Source: an uncultured Bacteroidales bacterium
Lineage (GTDB): Bacteria > Bacteroidota > Bacteroidia > Bacteroidales > Paludibacteraceae
Assembly (NCBI GenBank): GCA_903873355.1
Contig: CAIQOG010000407.1
Location: 1 to 5,585, forward strand
Direction: 5' to 3'
DNA length: 5,585 nt
The position numbers and the translations under genes are program-made. Positions 1-5,585 of this stretch are shown here, in pieces; position 1 is the stretch's first letter; each line of letters begins with the position of its first letter. The notes beneath the pieces are model-generated. The model made no database searches, was not told the DNA's origin, and saw only the letters and a list, made by a program, of their open reading frames with translations.

Positions 1-623
1 ACTTCGGTTACGTGGCAGAAACTGGCACCACCGGCAGGGCAGCCCGGAACTTTACCGTCGCGCAGTTCGAAAAACAACCGTCCGTATTGCAAAGTAAAGT
101 CATAAGGACCAATCATGCTTCCGGGATAAACCACAACTACTTCGAGGCCTTTTTTATTGTATTCCAGCACGCGTTTTTCGCCTTCACGCTTAGTATCGGA
201 ATAATTATAGCCGGTGTTGGCAAAATTATAATCCGTCCTGGTTTCGTCGGCAACTCCATTTGGATTGCAACCGAAAATATCCACCGTGCTAGTATGAATC
301 AAGCGTTTAACCTTGTTTTTTAAACAAGCTTCGGCTATCATCGAAGGAACATCAGTGTTGATTACACGTTGTTTTTCAAAATTCTTTTTCCAAAATGAGG
401 TGTCGCCCGCCACGTGAAACACGTAATCGCAACCTTCACAAGCGGCATCCAAAACCGTCTGATTGGTTATATCGCCTTTAATTATTTCGATTGCCAGTGT
501 ACTGATATATTTAATATTAGCTTTTTCACGGACAATAACTTTTACATCCCAACCGGCTTTAACCAGTTCGTGAACCAGATTTGTTCCTAAAAACCCACTG
601 GCACCTGTGACCAAACATTTCAT
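1..623 (-). CDS. NAD-dependent epimerase/dehydratase family protein (extended SDR), 3' part missing
   Basis: I translated this minus-strand frame by hand; it is open from the ATG at 623-621 to the left edge, giving 207 codons of a family usually near 330 residues. It is a cytoplasmic NAD(P)-dependent oxidoreductase or epimerase of the extended SDR (COG0451) class. The N-terminus MKCLVTGASGFLG carries the Rossmann TGxxGxxG motif. Ser112 (in HTSTV) and Tyr141/Lys145 (YSDTK) fit the catalytic Ser and YxxxK. PGSMIGPYD (about 167-175) matches the substrate-proximal segment of the 3-beta-HSD and dihydroflavonol-reductase-like branch. An in-frame ATG at 638-636 would add five residues (MKKNH); 623 is preferred because the plus-strand relative starts MRVLVTG at the same point. 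It follows the SDR gene by about 31 bp and probably shares its transcript. The substrate cannot be told from sequence, and the substrate-binding C-terminus is outside the window. Confidence 0.93.
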   Translation of the reverse strand, partial: MKCLVTGASGFLGTNLVHELVKAGWDVKVIVREKANIKYISTLAIEIIKGDITNQTVLDAACEGCDYVFHVAGDTSFWKKNFEKQRVINTDVPSMIAEACLKNKVKRLIHTSTVDIFGCNPNGVADETRTDYNFANTGYNYSDTKREGEKRVLEYNKKGLEVVVVYPGSMIGPYDFTLQYGRLFFELRDGKVPGCPAGGASFCHVTE

Positions 624-645
624 GTGATTTTTTTTCATGTGATTT
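618..645. repeat. 13-bp tandem direct repeat (TTTCATGTGATTT) at the epimerase start
   Basis: The 13-bp string TTTCATGTGATTT occurs at 618-630 and again at 633-645, a 15-bp period. On the minus strand each copy contains an ATG followed by AAA, so the unit duplicates the start codon of the epimerase gene in frame (five codons apart). The last two bases of the two 15-bp units differ (TT versus AA). This looks like a small replication-slippage duplication across the short gap between the two minus-strand genes; any effect on initiation is inference. Confidence 0.85.
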
Positions 646-654
646 AACGGTTTA

Positions 655-1476
655 TTATCCATATATCAACCCGACTACCCACAGCCGAACATTGGCAGGA
701 AAGCGGTTGAACAAAAAGCAAATAAGTTTATAATCCATACCCGGTACAACCGACACTTTCATTTTCTTTTTCAAAATCTGACTGACAATTTTTCGGGCAA
801 CACTGCTTGCTTCCACTCCATTTTGCTCGTCTTTTTCCATTTTTCCTACGGATTTTTTCATCTTGGCAGTGTAAACAGAATCAGGTGATTGAGAAGCAAC
901 GGTATATTTTCGTGCCGAGGTAAATCCGGTTTTGGTATCGCCCGGAAGTAATGAGCAACACTGAATTCCGAATGGTTTCAATTCAAGAGCCAATGCTTGC
1001 ATAAATACCAGTAAAGCCGATTTTCCGGCAGAATAAAATGCCTGAAAAGGAATTGGAACAATGGCCGCAACCGATGAAGTTGCAATTATTTTGCCATAAC
1101 CCTGCTTCCTGAAAACAGGAATACACGCCTGAATGACTTTTACCGCTCCGAAAAAGTTGGTTTCGAATTGATACATTACTTCTTCTGAAGAAGTATCTTC
1201 AATTGAGCCAGCAATCCCGTTTCCGGCATTACTTACCACAGCATCGAGGTGGCCGTTTTCATTCAGAATCTGAGAAATAACAGAAGCTATATTTTCTTCG
1301 TTGTTCACATCCATTTTCACATGAATAATTTCTCCGTTTCCGTTTGGCGCTTTTTCTGAAACACCACCACGACGTGATGCTGCATAAACCTTAACGCCCT
1401 TATTCATAAGCTGTTGGGCAGCCGAAAGACCAATTCCGGTACTTGCTCCGGTTATCAATACTACTTTTGTTTCCAT
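655..1476 (-). CDS. Classical short-chain dehydrogenase/reductase (SDR)
   Basis: A 273-residue cytoplasmic NAD(P)(H)-dependent oxidoreductase with the full classical SDR signature. The cofactor motif TGASTGIG is at residues 9-16, the acidic DV pair at 56-57, NAG at 83-85 and the structural Asn at 107. The catalytic set is Ser135, Tyr148 and Lys152 (YSAGK), and the PG turn is at 178-179. Arg35 and Arg36 after the second beta strand (AASRR) suggest, but do not prove, preference for NADP(H). The last 30 or so residues are unusually hydrophobic and aromatic (KLICFLFNRF, LWVVGLIYG), which may contact membrane or a greasy substrate. The start ATG at 1476-1474 puts the Rossmann strand at the very N-terminus, as expected. 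It is the first gene of a minus-strand pair with the downstream epimerase and is transcribed from the divergent region. The substrate is unknown; carbonyls of lipids, sterols or sugars are all possible. Confidence 0.95.
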   Translation of the reverse strand: METKVVLITGASTGIGLSAAQQLMNKGVKVYAASRRGGVSEKAPNGNGEIIHVKMDVNNEENIASVISQILNENGHLDAVVSNAGNGIAGSIEDTSSEEVMYQFETNFFGAVKVIQACIPVFRKQGYGKIIATSSVAAIVPIPFQAFYSAGKSALLVFMQALALELKPFGIQCCSLLPGDTKTGFTSARKYTVASQSPDSVYTAKMKKSVGKMEKDEQNGVEASSVARKIVSQILKKKMKVSVVPGMDYKLICFLFNRFPANVRLWVVGLIYG

Positions 1477-1496
1477 TGTTTCAGTATTTATCTGGT

Positions 1497-1506
1497 TGCA
1501 AATATA
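1497..1506 (-). promoter_or_regulatory. Candidate Bacteroidota -7 promoter element for the minus-strand SDR gene
   Basis: Read on the minus strand, the bases are TATATTTGCA, an exact match to the Bacteroidota sigma-ABfr -7 consensus TAnnTTTG. It lies 22 bp before the SDR start codon, which would give a short leader. No convincing -33 TTTG is seen at the usual 19-21 bp spacing (the best is TTAC), so the call rests on the -7 box and its position. Confidence 0.5.
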
Positions 1507-1513
1507 CAGATTA

Positions 1514-1548
1514 TTAAATTCATTCGTAATTTTGGATACAGAATTTAA
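1514..1548. repeat. 8-bp inverted repeat between the divergent promoters, possible operator
   Basis: TTAAATTC at 1514-1521 is the exact reverse complement of GAATTTAA at 1541-1548, with a 19-bp spacer. The centre falls near the midpoint of the two facing -7 boxes. A regulator bound here could control both directions, but the half-sites are AT-rich and such a repeat could arise by chance in an AT-rich intergenic region. No regulator gene lies in the window. Confidence 0.25.
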
Positions 1549-1560
1549 ATAAAGATTTGT

Positions 1561-1570
1561 TACTTTTGCA
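1561..1570 (+). promoter_or_regulatory. Candidate Bacteroidota -7 promoter element for the plus-strand four-gene operon
   Basis: TACTTTTGCA matches the -7 consensus TAnnTTTG exactly and sits 25 bp before the ATG of the plus-strand epimerase. The nearest upstream TTTG (1531-1534) is 26 bp away, longer than the usual 19-21, so the -33 element is weak or absent. No other promoter-like site is obvious before the later operon genes, so this is the best candidate to drive all four. Confidence 0.5.
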
Positions 1571-1595
1571 TGTTATCCTAATTAAACATTGAGAA

Positions 1596-2579
1596 ATGAG
1601 AGTATTGGTTACAGGTGCGAACGGGTTGTTGGGTCATCATATTGTATTCGAGTTATTGAAGCGAAACCATCAGGTAAGTATCATTGTTCGGAGTCAGCAC
1701 AATATTTTTTTTGATCTGAATAGAGTGGAGGTTCATATTGGAAATTTTACCGATTACGAAAGCCTGAAAGCTGCTTCTGAGGGTTGTGATGCTATAATTC
1801 ACACTGCTGCCATCACTTCCCACAACCATCTTTATTTTGAAGATTATCAGAAAATAAATACTTTCGGTGCCGGTTTGGTTGTGCGCATTGCAAAAGAACA
1901 GAACATACAAAACATTGTTTTTGTAAGTACTGCCAATACGATTGGAATAGGTGACCATGATCATTTTGCAGACGAAACTTTTCCCATATGTTTTCCTTTT
2001 TCAAAATCATTTTATGCGCGAAGCAAAGTTGAAGCTGAACGAATATTCGTTGAAGCCGCTGAACAGACAGATAAGCACATTGTTATCATCAATCCAACAT
2101 TTATTATAGGTGCGTATGATCCAAAACCAAGTTCTGGAAAACTTATTCTAAGAGCTTATAAGAAAAGGATTCTATTTATTCCCGGAGGCGGAAAAAACTT
2201 TGTTCCGGTCGCCGATGTGGCTGAGGTTGTTTGTAATGCACTGACCAAAGGTAGGAGCGGGGAGCGGTATTTGGTTTCGGGCAAGAATCTGTCGTTCGCT
2301 GAATTTTATGTCTTACAAAAACGAATCGGAAATTATAATCAGCTTATAATCAGAATTCCCGATTTTTTTCTCGAAGTGCTTGGAAAAGCCGGAGACCTGA
2401 TTCGAAAGTTCGGCATAAAAACCGAAATTTGCAGCATGAATCTACGCCAGTTGATGATACGCGAATACTATACAAATGCCAAAGCAAAAAAAGAGCTTGG
2501 ATTCAATCCAACGACCATCGATAAAGCGATAAAAGAAACTCTCGACTGGTTTAACAAACATGGAATGATTAAAACTTAA
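1596..2579 (+). CDS. NAD-dependent epimerase/dehydratase family protein (extended SDR, 3-beta-HSD/dihydroflavonol-reductase-like)
   Basis: A complete 327-residue cytoplasmic extended SDR, normal in length for COG0451. The Rossmann motif TGANGLLG occupies residues 6-13. The catalytic region has Ser111 (STANTIG) and Tyr140/Lys144 (YARSK). The segment NPTFIIGAYDPKPSSG (166-181), followed by IPGGGKNFVPVADVAE (195-210), is typical of the branch containing 3-beta-hydroxysteroid dehydrogenases, dihydroflavonol reductases and HpnA-like proteins. It resembles the partial minus-strand epimerase in several places (LVTGAxGxLG, EGCD, ADET, YxxxKxExE, IGxYD), so the two are paralogues. The ATG at 1596 starts directly at the Rossmann strand; only a weak purine stretch (GAGAA) precedes it. 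It is the first gene of the plus-strand operon, ending 13 bp before the protease gene. Its cytoplasmic location contrasts with the three exported products downstream. The substrate is unknown. Confidence 0.94.
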   Translation: MRVLVTGANGLLGHHIVFELLKRNHQVSIIVRSQHNIFFDLNRVEVHIGNFTDYESLKAASEGCDAIIHTAAITSHNHLYFEDYQKINTFGAGLVVRIAKEQNIQNIVFVSTANTIGIGDHDHFADETFPICFPFSKSFYARSKVEAERIFVEAAEQTDKHIVIINPTFIIGAYDPKPSSGKLILRAYKKRILFIPGGGKNFVPVADVAEVVCNALTKGRSGERYLVSGKNLSFAEFYVLQKRIGNYNQLIIRIPDFFLEVLGKAGDLIRKFGIKTEICSMNLRQLMIREYYTNAKAKKELGFNPTTIDKAIKETLDWFNKHGMIKT

Positions 2580-2592
2580 TACCGCCAACTTC

Positions 2593-3798
2593 ATGAAAAG
2601 ATTAGTTCTTTTCTTTTTGACACTGATATATTGTTTGGGATTATCAGCCACAATCAAACCCCGTCGCGTGGAATCAGTTCCGTTCGAAATGGTAGGAAGT
2701 TATGTGGTTATAACCGTGCGTATTAATGACTCCTCACCGCTTAATCTGATCCTCGATACTGGCGTTAGAAATACCATTATCACCGAACTACAAACAGGCG
2801 ACCATATCACATTGAATTATTCCGATGTTAAAGATTTGATGGGACTTGGTGGTGGAAATCATCTCGATGCCTATATCAGCAATTATAATGTGCTGAAAGT
2901 CGGTCGGTTGAATATGCAGTACAAAACTGTATACGTGCTTCAGGATAATATATTCAACCTTTCAAAACACACAGGGACAAAAATAAACGGCTTGCTTGGA
3001 GCAGATTTTTTGCAGGATTATACTGTCGAAATTGATTACACAAACAGGCGTGTCCGTTTTTACGAACCAACACCTTTCGATACTCCCAAAGGGTATGAAG
3101 TGCTGCCTTTTACCATTCAAGCTCAAAAACTTTTTATAAACTTATCTGTTTTAAATTCCGATAGTACACGAAGGCAGGTTAAAATGCTGATTGACACAGG
3201 TGCAGAGCTGAATGCATGGTTTCATGCTTCGGATTCAACGAATGTAAAATTGCCAAAAAAATGGATTCCGGGAACGATAGGCGAGGGGTTGAGTGGAATT
3301 ATTACCGGAAAATATGGTCGTATTCCTGAAATTCATATTGGAAGTTTCACACTTAAAAAACCGATTGTATCGTTTCCCGATTCTGCATCAATAGCACTGA
3401 TAATGGCTAATTCAAAACGTGATGGAACTATTGGAAGTCATATGTTGAGCAGGTTTAACCTATTTTTTGATTACAACAATAAAAAGTTATATTTCAAACC
3501 AAACTCGACATTCAATACCTATTACACCTATAATGTAGCCGGAATTGAAATTATCCAATTGTCAGAATTTTTTCCTGTTACCGAAGTACTTTCTGTTTGG
3601 GAAAATTCACCTGCTGCCAGAGCCGGAGTTAAACCTTCAGACCAAATAATTGAAGTGAACGGAAATAGTGCTTATAAAATGACAATCAACGAAATAAGGA
3701 AAATTTTTGAAACACCATCTAATCGTCCGCTCGAACTTTTGCTAATGCGGGGCAATAAGGAAATTCAGGTAAGTATTGACATGAAAGATAAAATATGA
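2593..3798 (+). CDS. Exported two-lobed aspartyl protease with C-terminal PDZ domain
   Basis: A 401-residue protein predicted to be periplasmic or envelope-located. Residues 1-19 form a signal peptide (MKR, hydrophobic core, LSA before the likely cleavage site); Cys14 lacks a lipobox, so it is not a lipoprotein. Two retropepsin-like aspartyl protease lobes follow. Lobe 1 (about 30-159) has ILDTG with Asp55 and the partner hydrophobic-Gly motif GLLG at 133-136. Lobe 2 (about 172-304) has LIDTG with Asp201 and GTIG at 278-281. Both catalytic aspartates are kept, so one chain could form a complete pepsin-like active site. Residues about 318-398 are a PDZ domain, recognisable from SPAARAGVKPSDQIIEVNG (339-357), which would bind substrate C-termini or partner proteins. 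No Shine-Dalgarno precedes the ATG. Its TGA stop overlaps the next start by 4 nt (ATGA), implying coupled translation. The natural substrate is unknown. Confidence 0.93.
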   Translation: MKRLVLFFLTLIYCLGLSATIKPRRVESVPFEMVGSYVVITVRINDSSPLNLILDTGVRNTIITELQTGDHITLNYSDVKDLMGLGGGNHLDAYISNYNVLKVGRLNMQYKTVYVLQDNIFNLSKHTGTKINGLLGADFLQDYTVEIDYTNRRVRFYEPTPFDTPKGYEVLPFTIQAQKLFINLSVLNSDSTRRQVKMLIDTGAELNAWFHASDSTNVKLPKKWIPGTIGEGLSGIITGKYGRIPEIHIGSFTLKKPIVSFPDSASIALIMANSKRDGTIGSHMLSRFNLFFDYNNKKLYFKPNSTFNTYYTYNVAGIEIIQLSEFFPVTEVLSVWENSPAARAGVKPSDQIIEVNGNSAYKMTINEIRKIFETPSNRPLELLLMRGNKEIQVSIDMKDKI

Positions 3799-4547
3799 GG
3801 AATAATTATAATCTTGTTCTTAGTAGGTCTTTGGTGGTTTTATTGATAATTCTTTTTACAGGAATTCCAGTCAGAACCATTGCTCAGGTAAGCTTTGAGG
3901 GATATGCCGGAGCGCTCAACAGCAACGTTTCGGAAGGAATAAAAGGCAATGTTTCCGGTGAGTTTTCAGCCCGATTGGGAACATTTACGGCTTCTGCCGG
4001 AAGTTTGTTTACTTTTCCCGTGACCAACGAACTTTATTTTTCTGCCCTGAAACTTCAGGTTCAGAATGATTTTCAATTGTTTAACAAACCACTTACCATG
4101 AGTGTATTTTACCTTTGGAAGCCGTTCTCGGTCGATTTACGCGAAACCGCATTTGGTTTATTGGCGGGTTATCGAATCGGGCGTTTTGGCTTGAATCTGG
4201 GATTAAATTCACGGGTTTATTATTTCACTCAGGCTGCAATAGTGAAGTACAATTTTACCGATGCCGTTTCAACGTCAATCTGGGAACCAATCAACGTCAT
4301 GTATCGGTTGAGTTATTATCAACCACTTTCGCCTAAATGGGAAATGGAAGCGATGGTTACCAATTACGATAATTACTTCATCGAGCAGGAAACTAATCCG
4401 ATGATTCAGACCAAATTTACTTATAAGATGAATGAAAAACTCAGTCTTTATGGCAATTTGGGATATCAGCAAGCCGGTTTGTTGAATGCGCGTGTAAATA
4501 CTTTCGGTGTATTTTTAAGAGGAGGTGTGATATGGAAAATAAAATAA
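3795..4547 (+). CDS. Putative outer-membrane beta-barrel protein of unknown function
   Basis: A 250-residue exported protein that I do not recognise by name. Residues 1-30 form a signal peptide (basic N-region, SLVVLLIILFTG core, cleavage likely after RTIA). The mature part is rich in alternating hydrophobic and polar residues and aromatics, typical of membrane beta strands: for example ELYFSALKLQVQ (79-90), LTMSVFYLW (100-108), AFGLLAGYRIGRFGLNLGLN (119-138), INVMYRLSYY (166-175), WEMEAMVTNY (182-191), QTKFTYKM (205-212), LSLYGNLGYQ (216-225) and FGVFLRGGVIWKIK (237-250). About ten strands can be guessed, which would suit a small barrel. It ends in Lys rather than the common aromatic residue, a mild caution. 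It overlaps the protease by 4 nt and the phosphoesterase by 16 nt, so it sits in the middle of a tightly linked exported trio. It may be a pore, an anchor or a substrate of the protease; these are inferences. Confidence 0.8.
   Translation: MRNNYNLVLSRSLVVLLIILFTGIPVRTIAQVSFEGYAGALNSNVSEGIKGNVSGEFSARLGTFTASAGSLFTFPVTNELYFSALKLQVQNDFQLFNKPLTMSVFYLWKPFSVDLRETAFGLLAGYRIGRFGLNLGLNSRVYYFTQAAIVKYNFTDAVSTSIWEPINVMYRLSYYQPLSPKWEMEAMVTNYDNYFIEQETNPMIQTKFTYKMNEKLSLYGNLGYQQAGLLNARVNTFGVFLRGGVIWKIK
4520..4527 (+). promoter_or_regulatory. Strong Shine-Dalgarno sequence inside the barrel gene, for the phosphoesterase start
   Basis: AGGAGGTG is a perfect complement to the 16S anti-Shine-Dalgarno core. Its GGAGG ends 6 nt before the ATG at 4532. 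It lies within the last codons of the barrel gene (Leu-Arg-Gly-Gly). No other start in the window has a comparable site, and Bacteroidota genes generally lack one. It supports 4532 as the true start of the phosphoesterase and could allow initiation or re-initiation within the overlap. Confidence 0.65.
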
Positions 4548-5389
4548 AATTATCATTTATTTTATTGGTATTTTTCCTCTCGGGATGTGGTAATATACTT
4601 GATACCAGTGGTTTTTTCTTTCCTGACGACTTGATTGATTCACGCTTTGTGCAGTCCGACCAGTGGAATCAGACAAATCCTTTCAAAACAATTTCCGTGA
4701 ATTCTGAGAACTATCAGTTATTTATAGCAGGAGACAGTCATATTGGTGGAACGGTGAATTTCGATAAATTTGTTTCCGAATCAAAGAAAAACAGTGCTGC
4801 AGCTTTGGTGATAGTGGGTGATATTGTGTCCGGTCACAAACAAGGTTATGATACGCTCATTAATCACTTGCCAAATTACAGTCAAATACCTTATTTTTTG
4901 GCTGTTGGAAATCACGATTTGTACTTCGATGGCTGGAAAACGTTTTATCCGTATTTCGGTTCTTCGACCTATTATTTCACGGTTCAGACACCCACAGCAA
5001 AAGATTTAAACATTGTACTCGACTCGGGAAGTGGCACCTTGGGTGGAAAACAACTTGCCTGGCTCCAGCATGTACTTGAAAATGAGCGCAGCAAATACCG
5101 TCATTGTTTTGTATATTCTCATGTAAATTTCTTCCGTAACCGACATACAGGCTCAACAAATCCGTTGGTGGATGAACTATACGTTTTGATGGATTTATTT
5201 GCTCAAAATCAGGTAGATATGGTATTTTCAGGTCACGATCATGATCGCTCAACCAACCAATTCGGAAACACAACCTATATCACTATGGATGCGCTCCTGG
5301 ATGGTTTTCCGAAGGCTGGATTTGTAATACTCTCAGTTTCAAAAACTGCAGCTTCGTTTGATTTTGTTGATTTGAAGACGATTAATTGA
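4532..5389 (+). CDS. Lipoprotein calcineurin-like metallophosphoesterase
   Basis: A 285-residue envelope-anchored phosphoesterase. Residues 1-18 are a lipoprotein signal peptide with the lipobox LSGC, so Cys19 would be lipidated. The complete two-metal ligand set of the calcineurin-like family is present in order: GDSH (Asp68, His70), GD (Asp97), GNHD (Asn127, His128), SH (His197) and GHDH (His235, His237). Catalysis of phosphomonoester or phosphodiester hydrolysis with two divalent metals is therefore expected; the substrate (nucleotide, lipid, sugar phosphate or protein) is not evident. The residues after Cys19 (GNILD) do not form the acidic lipoprotein export signal known in some Bacteroidota, so outer-leaflet display is uncertain. 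It begins inside the barrel gene (16-nt overlap) behind a strong Shine-Dalgarno and is the last gene of the operon. No GC-rich hairpin terminator follows. Confidence 0.93.
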   Translation: MENKIKLSFILLVFFLSGCGNILDTSGFFFPDDLIDSRFVQSDQWNQTNPFKTISVNSENYQLFIAGDSHIGGTVNFDKFVSESKKNSAAALVIVGDIVSGHKQGYDTLINHLPNYSQIPYFLAVGNHDLYFDGWKTFYPYFGSSTYYFTVQTPTAKDLNIVLDSGSGTLGGKQLAWLQHVLENERSKYRHCFVYSHVNFFRNRHTGSTNPLVDELYVLMDLFAQNQVDMVFSGHDHDRSTNQFGNTTYITMDALLDGFPKAGFVILSVSKTAASFDFVDLKTIN

Positions 5390-5454
5390 TTCTGTAGTTT
5401 TTTTAGGATTCAAAAAATAAATTTAAAATATTCGAAAGAAAAAGTTATCAACAC

Positions 5455-5485
5455 TTTGCAGTTTCGAAAAAAACATCTATTTTTG
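5455..5485 (+). promoter_or_regulatory. Bacteroidota-type promoter of rpmH
   Basis: TTTG at 5455-5458 and TATTTTTG at 5478-5485 are separated by exactly 19 bp, matching the Bacteroidota -33/-7 consensus TTTG-N19-TAnnTTTG in full. It is the only candidate in the window with both boxes, which fits a highly expressed ribosomal protein gene. Transcription should begin a few bases past 5485, leaving a leader of roughly 40-45 nt before the rpmH ATG. It also implies that rpmH does not depend on read-through from the operon upstream. Confidence 0.8.
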
Positions 5486-5535
5486 CAGTCCCAATTCGCA
5501 AACGTAGAATAATAACGCAAAAAACACTATAAGCA

Positions 5536-5585
5536 ATGAAAAGGACATTCCAACCTTCGCAAAGAAAAAGAAAAAACAAACACGG
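5536..5585 (+). CDS. rpmH: Ribosomal protein L34 (bL34), N-terminal fragment cut by the window edge
   Basis: The first 16 codons read MKRTFQPSQRKRKNKH, with a glycine codon starting at the edge. This is the highly conserved basic N-terminus of bL34, a roughly 45-50-residue structural protein of the 50S subunit that contacts 23S rRNA. The continuation past the window should be GFR or similar. It has its own strong promoter 50 bp upstream, and no Shine-Dalgarno precedes the ATG. In many bacteria rpmH neighbours rnpA or dnaA; here the upstream neighbour is an unrelated envelope operon, and the downstream side is unseen. Confidence 0.95.
   Translation, partial: MKRTFQPSQRKRKNKH

Noticed and set aside
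12..323. Open plus-strand frame of 103 codons opposite the partial epimerase.
   Set aside because: The minus-strand frame has clear SDR motifs over the same bases, while the plus-strand translation shows no family signature.
4977..5273. Open minus-strand frame of 98 codons opposite the phosphoesterase.
   Set aside because: It lies over conserved metal-binding regions of a well-supported gene, and its translation has no recognisable motif.
2593..5389. Idea that the protease, barrel and phosphoesterase form an anti-phage or toxin system.
   Set aside because: There is no nucleic-acid sensor, toxin domain or mobile-element context; ordinary envelope functions explain the signals seen.
5445..5453. 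TTATCAACA resembles a DnaA box and lies upstream of rpmH, a gene often close to oriC.
   Set aside because: It is a single site with one mismatch to TTATCCACA, there is no cluster of boxes or dnaA/dnaN gene in view, and it sits just before the rpmH -33 box.
5390..5454. Possible intrinsic terminator after the phosphoesterase gene, suggested by a run of T at about 5398-5404.
   Set aside because: No stable GC-containing hairpin precedes the T-run; the stretch is simply AT-rich.
5431..5469. TTCGAAA occurs twice (5431-5437 and 5463-5469) around the rpmH promoter.
   Set aside because: A 7-bp palindromic-core word in A/T-rich DNA is easily repeated by chance, and the spacing does not match a known operator.

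Overview
The window looks like chromosomal DNA of a Bacteroidota bacterium, probably of the order Bacteroidales. Three things support this. All three candidate promoters carry the Bacteroidota -7 motif TAnnTTTG. The last bases encode the N-terminus of a Bacteroidota-like ribosomal protein L34. Most genes lack a Shine-Dalgarno sequence, and the base composition is rather AT-rich. The placement below phylum is inference.

Layout. On the minus strand, a classical short-chain dehydrogenase (655-1476) is followed by an extended-SDR NAD-dependent epimerase/dehydratase (1-623) cut by the left edge. From a shared 119-bp divergent region (1477-1595), a four-gene plus-strand operon runs the other way: a second epimerase/dehydratase-like protein (1596-2579), an exported two-lobed aspartyl protease with a C-terminal PDZ domain (2593-3798), a putative outer-membrane beta-barrel protein (3795-4547) and a lipoprotein calcineurin-like metallophosphoesterase (4532-5389). 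A 146-bp gap with a near-perfect Bacteroidota promoter then leads into rpmH (5536 to the right edge, 16 full codons).

How the genes may work together. The two extended SDRs are recognisably related to each other and flank the classical SDR, so the left half is a small redox cluster acting on unidentified sugar, sterol-like or lipid substrates. The last three operon genes all encode exported proteins and are joined by 4-nt and 16-nt overlaps, which suggests coordinated production of a protease, a beta-barrel and a phosphoesterase lipoprotein in the envelope. Whether they form one functional module is inference. No mobile element, CRISPR array, tRNA or defence system is visible. The most notable items are the clear internal duplication in the protease, the coupled exported trio, the strong Shine-Dalgarno before the phosphoesterase, and a 13-bp tandem duplication that doubles a start codon.
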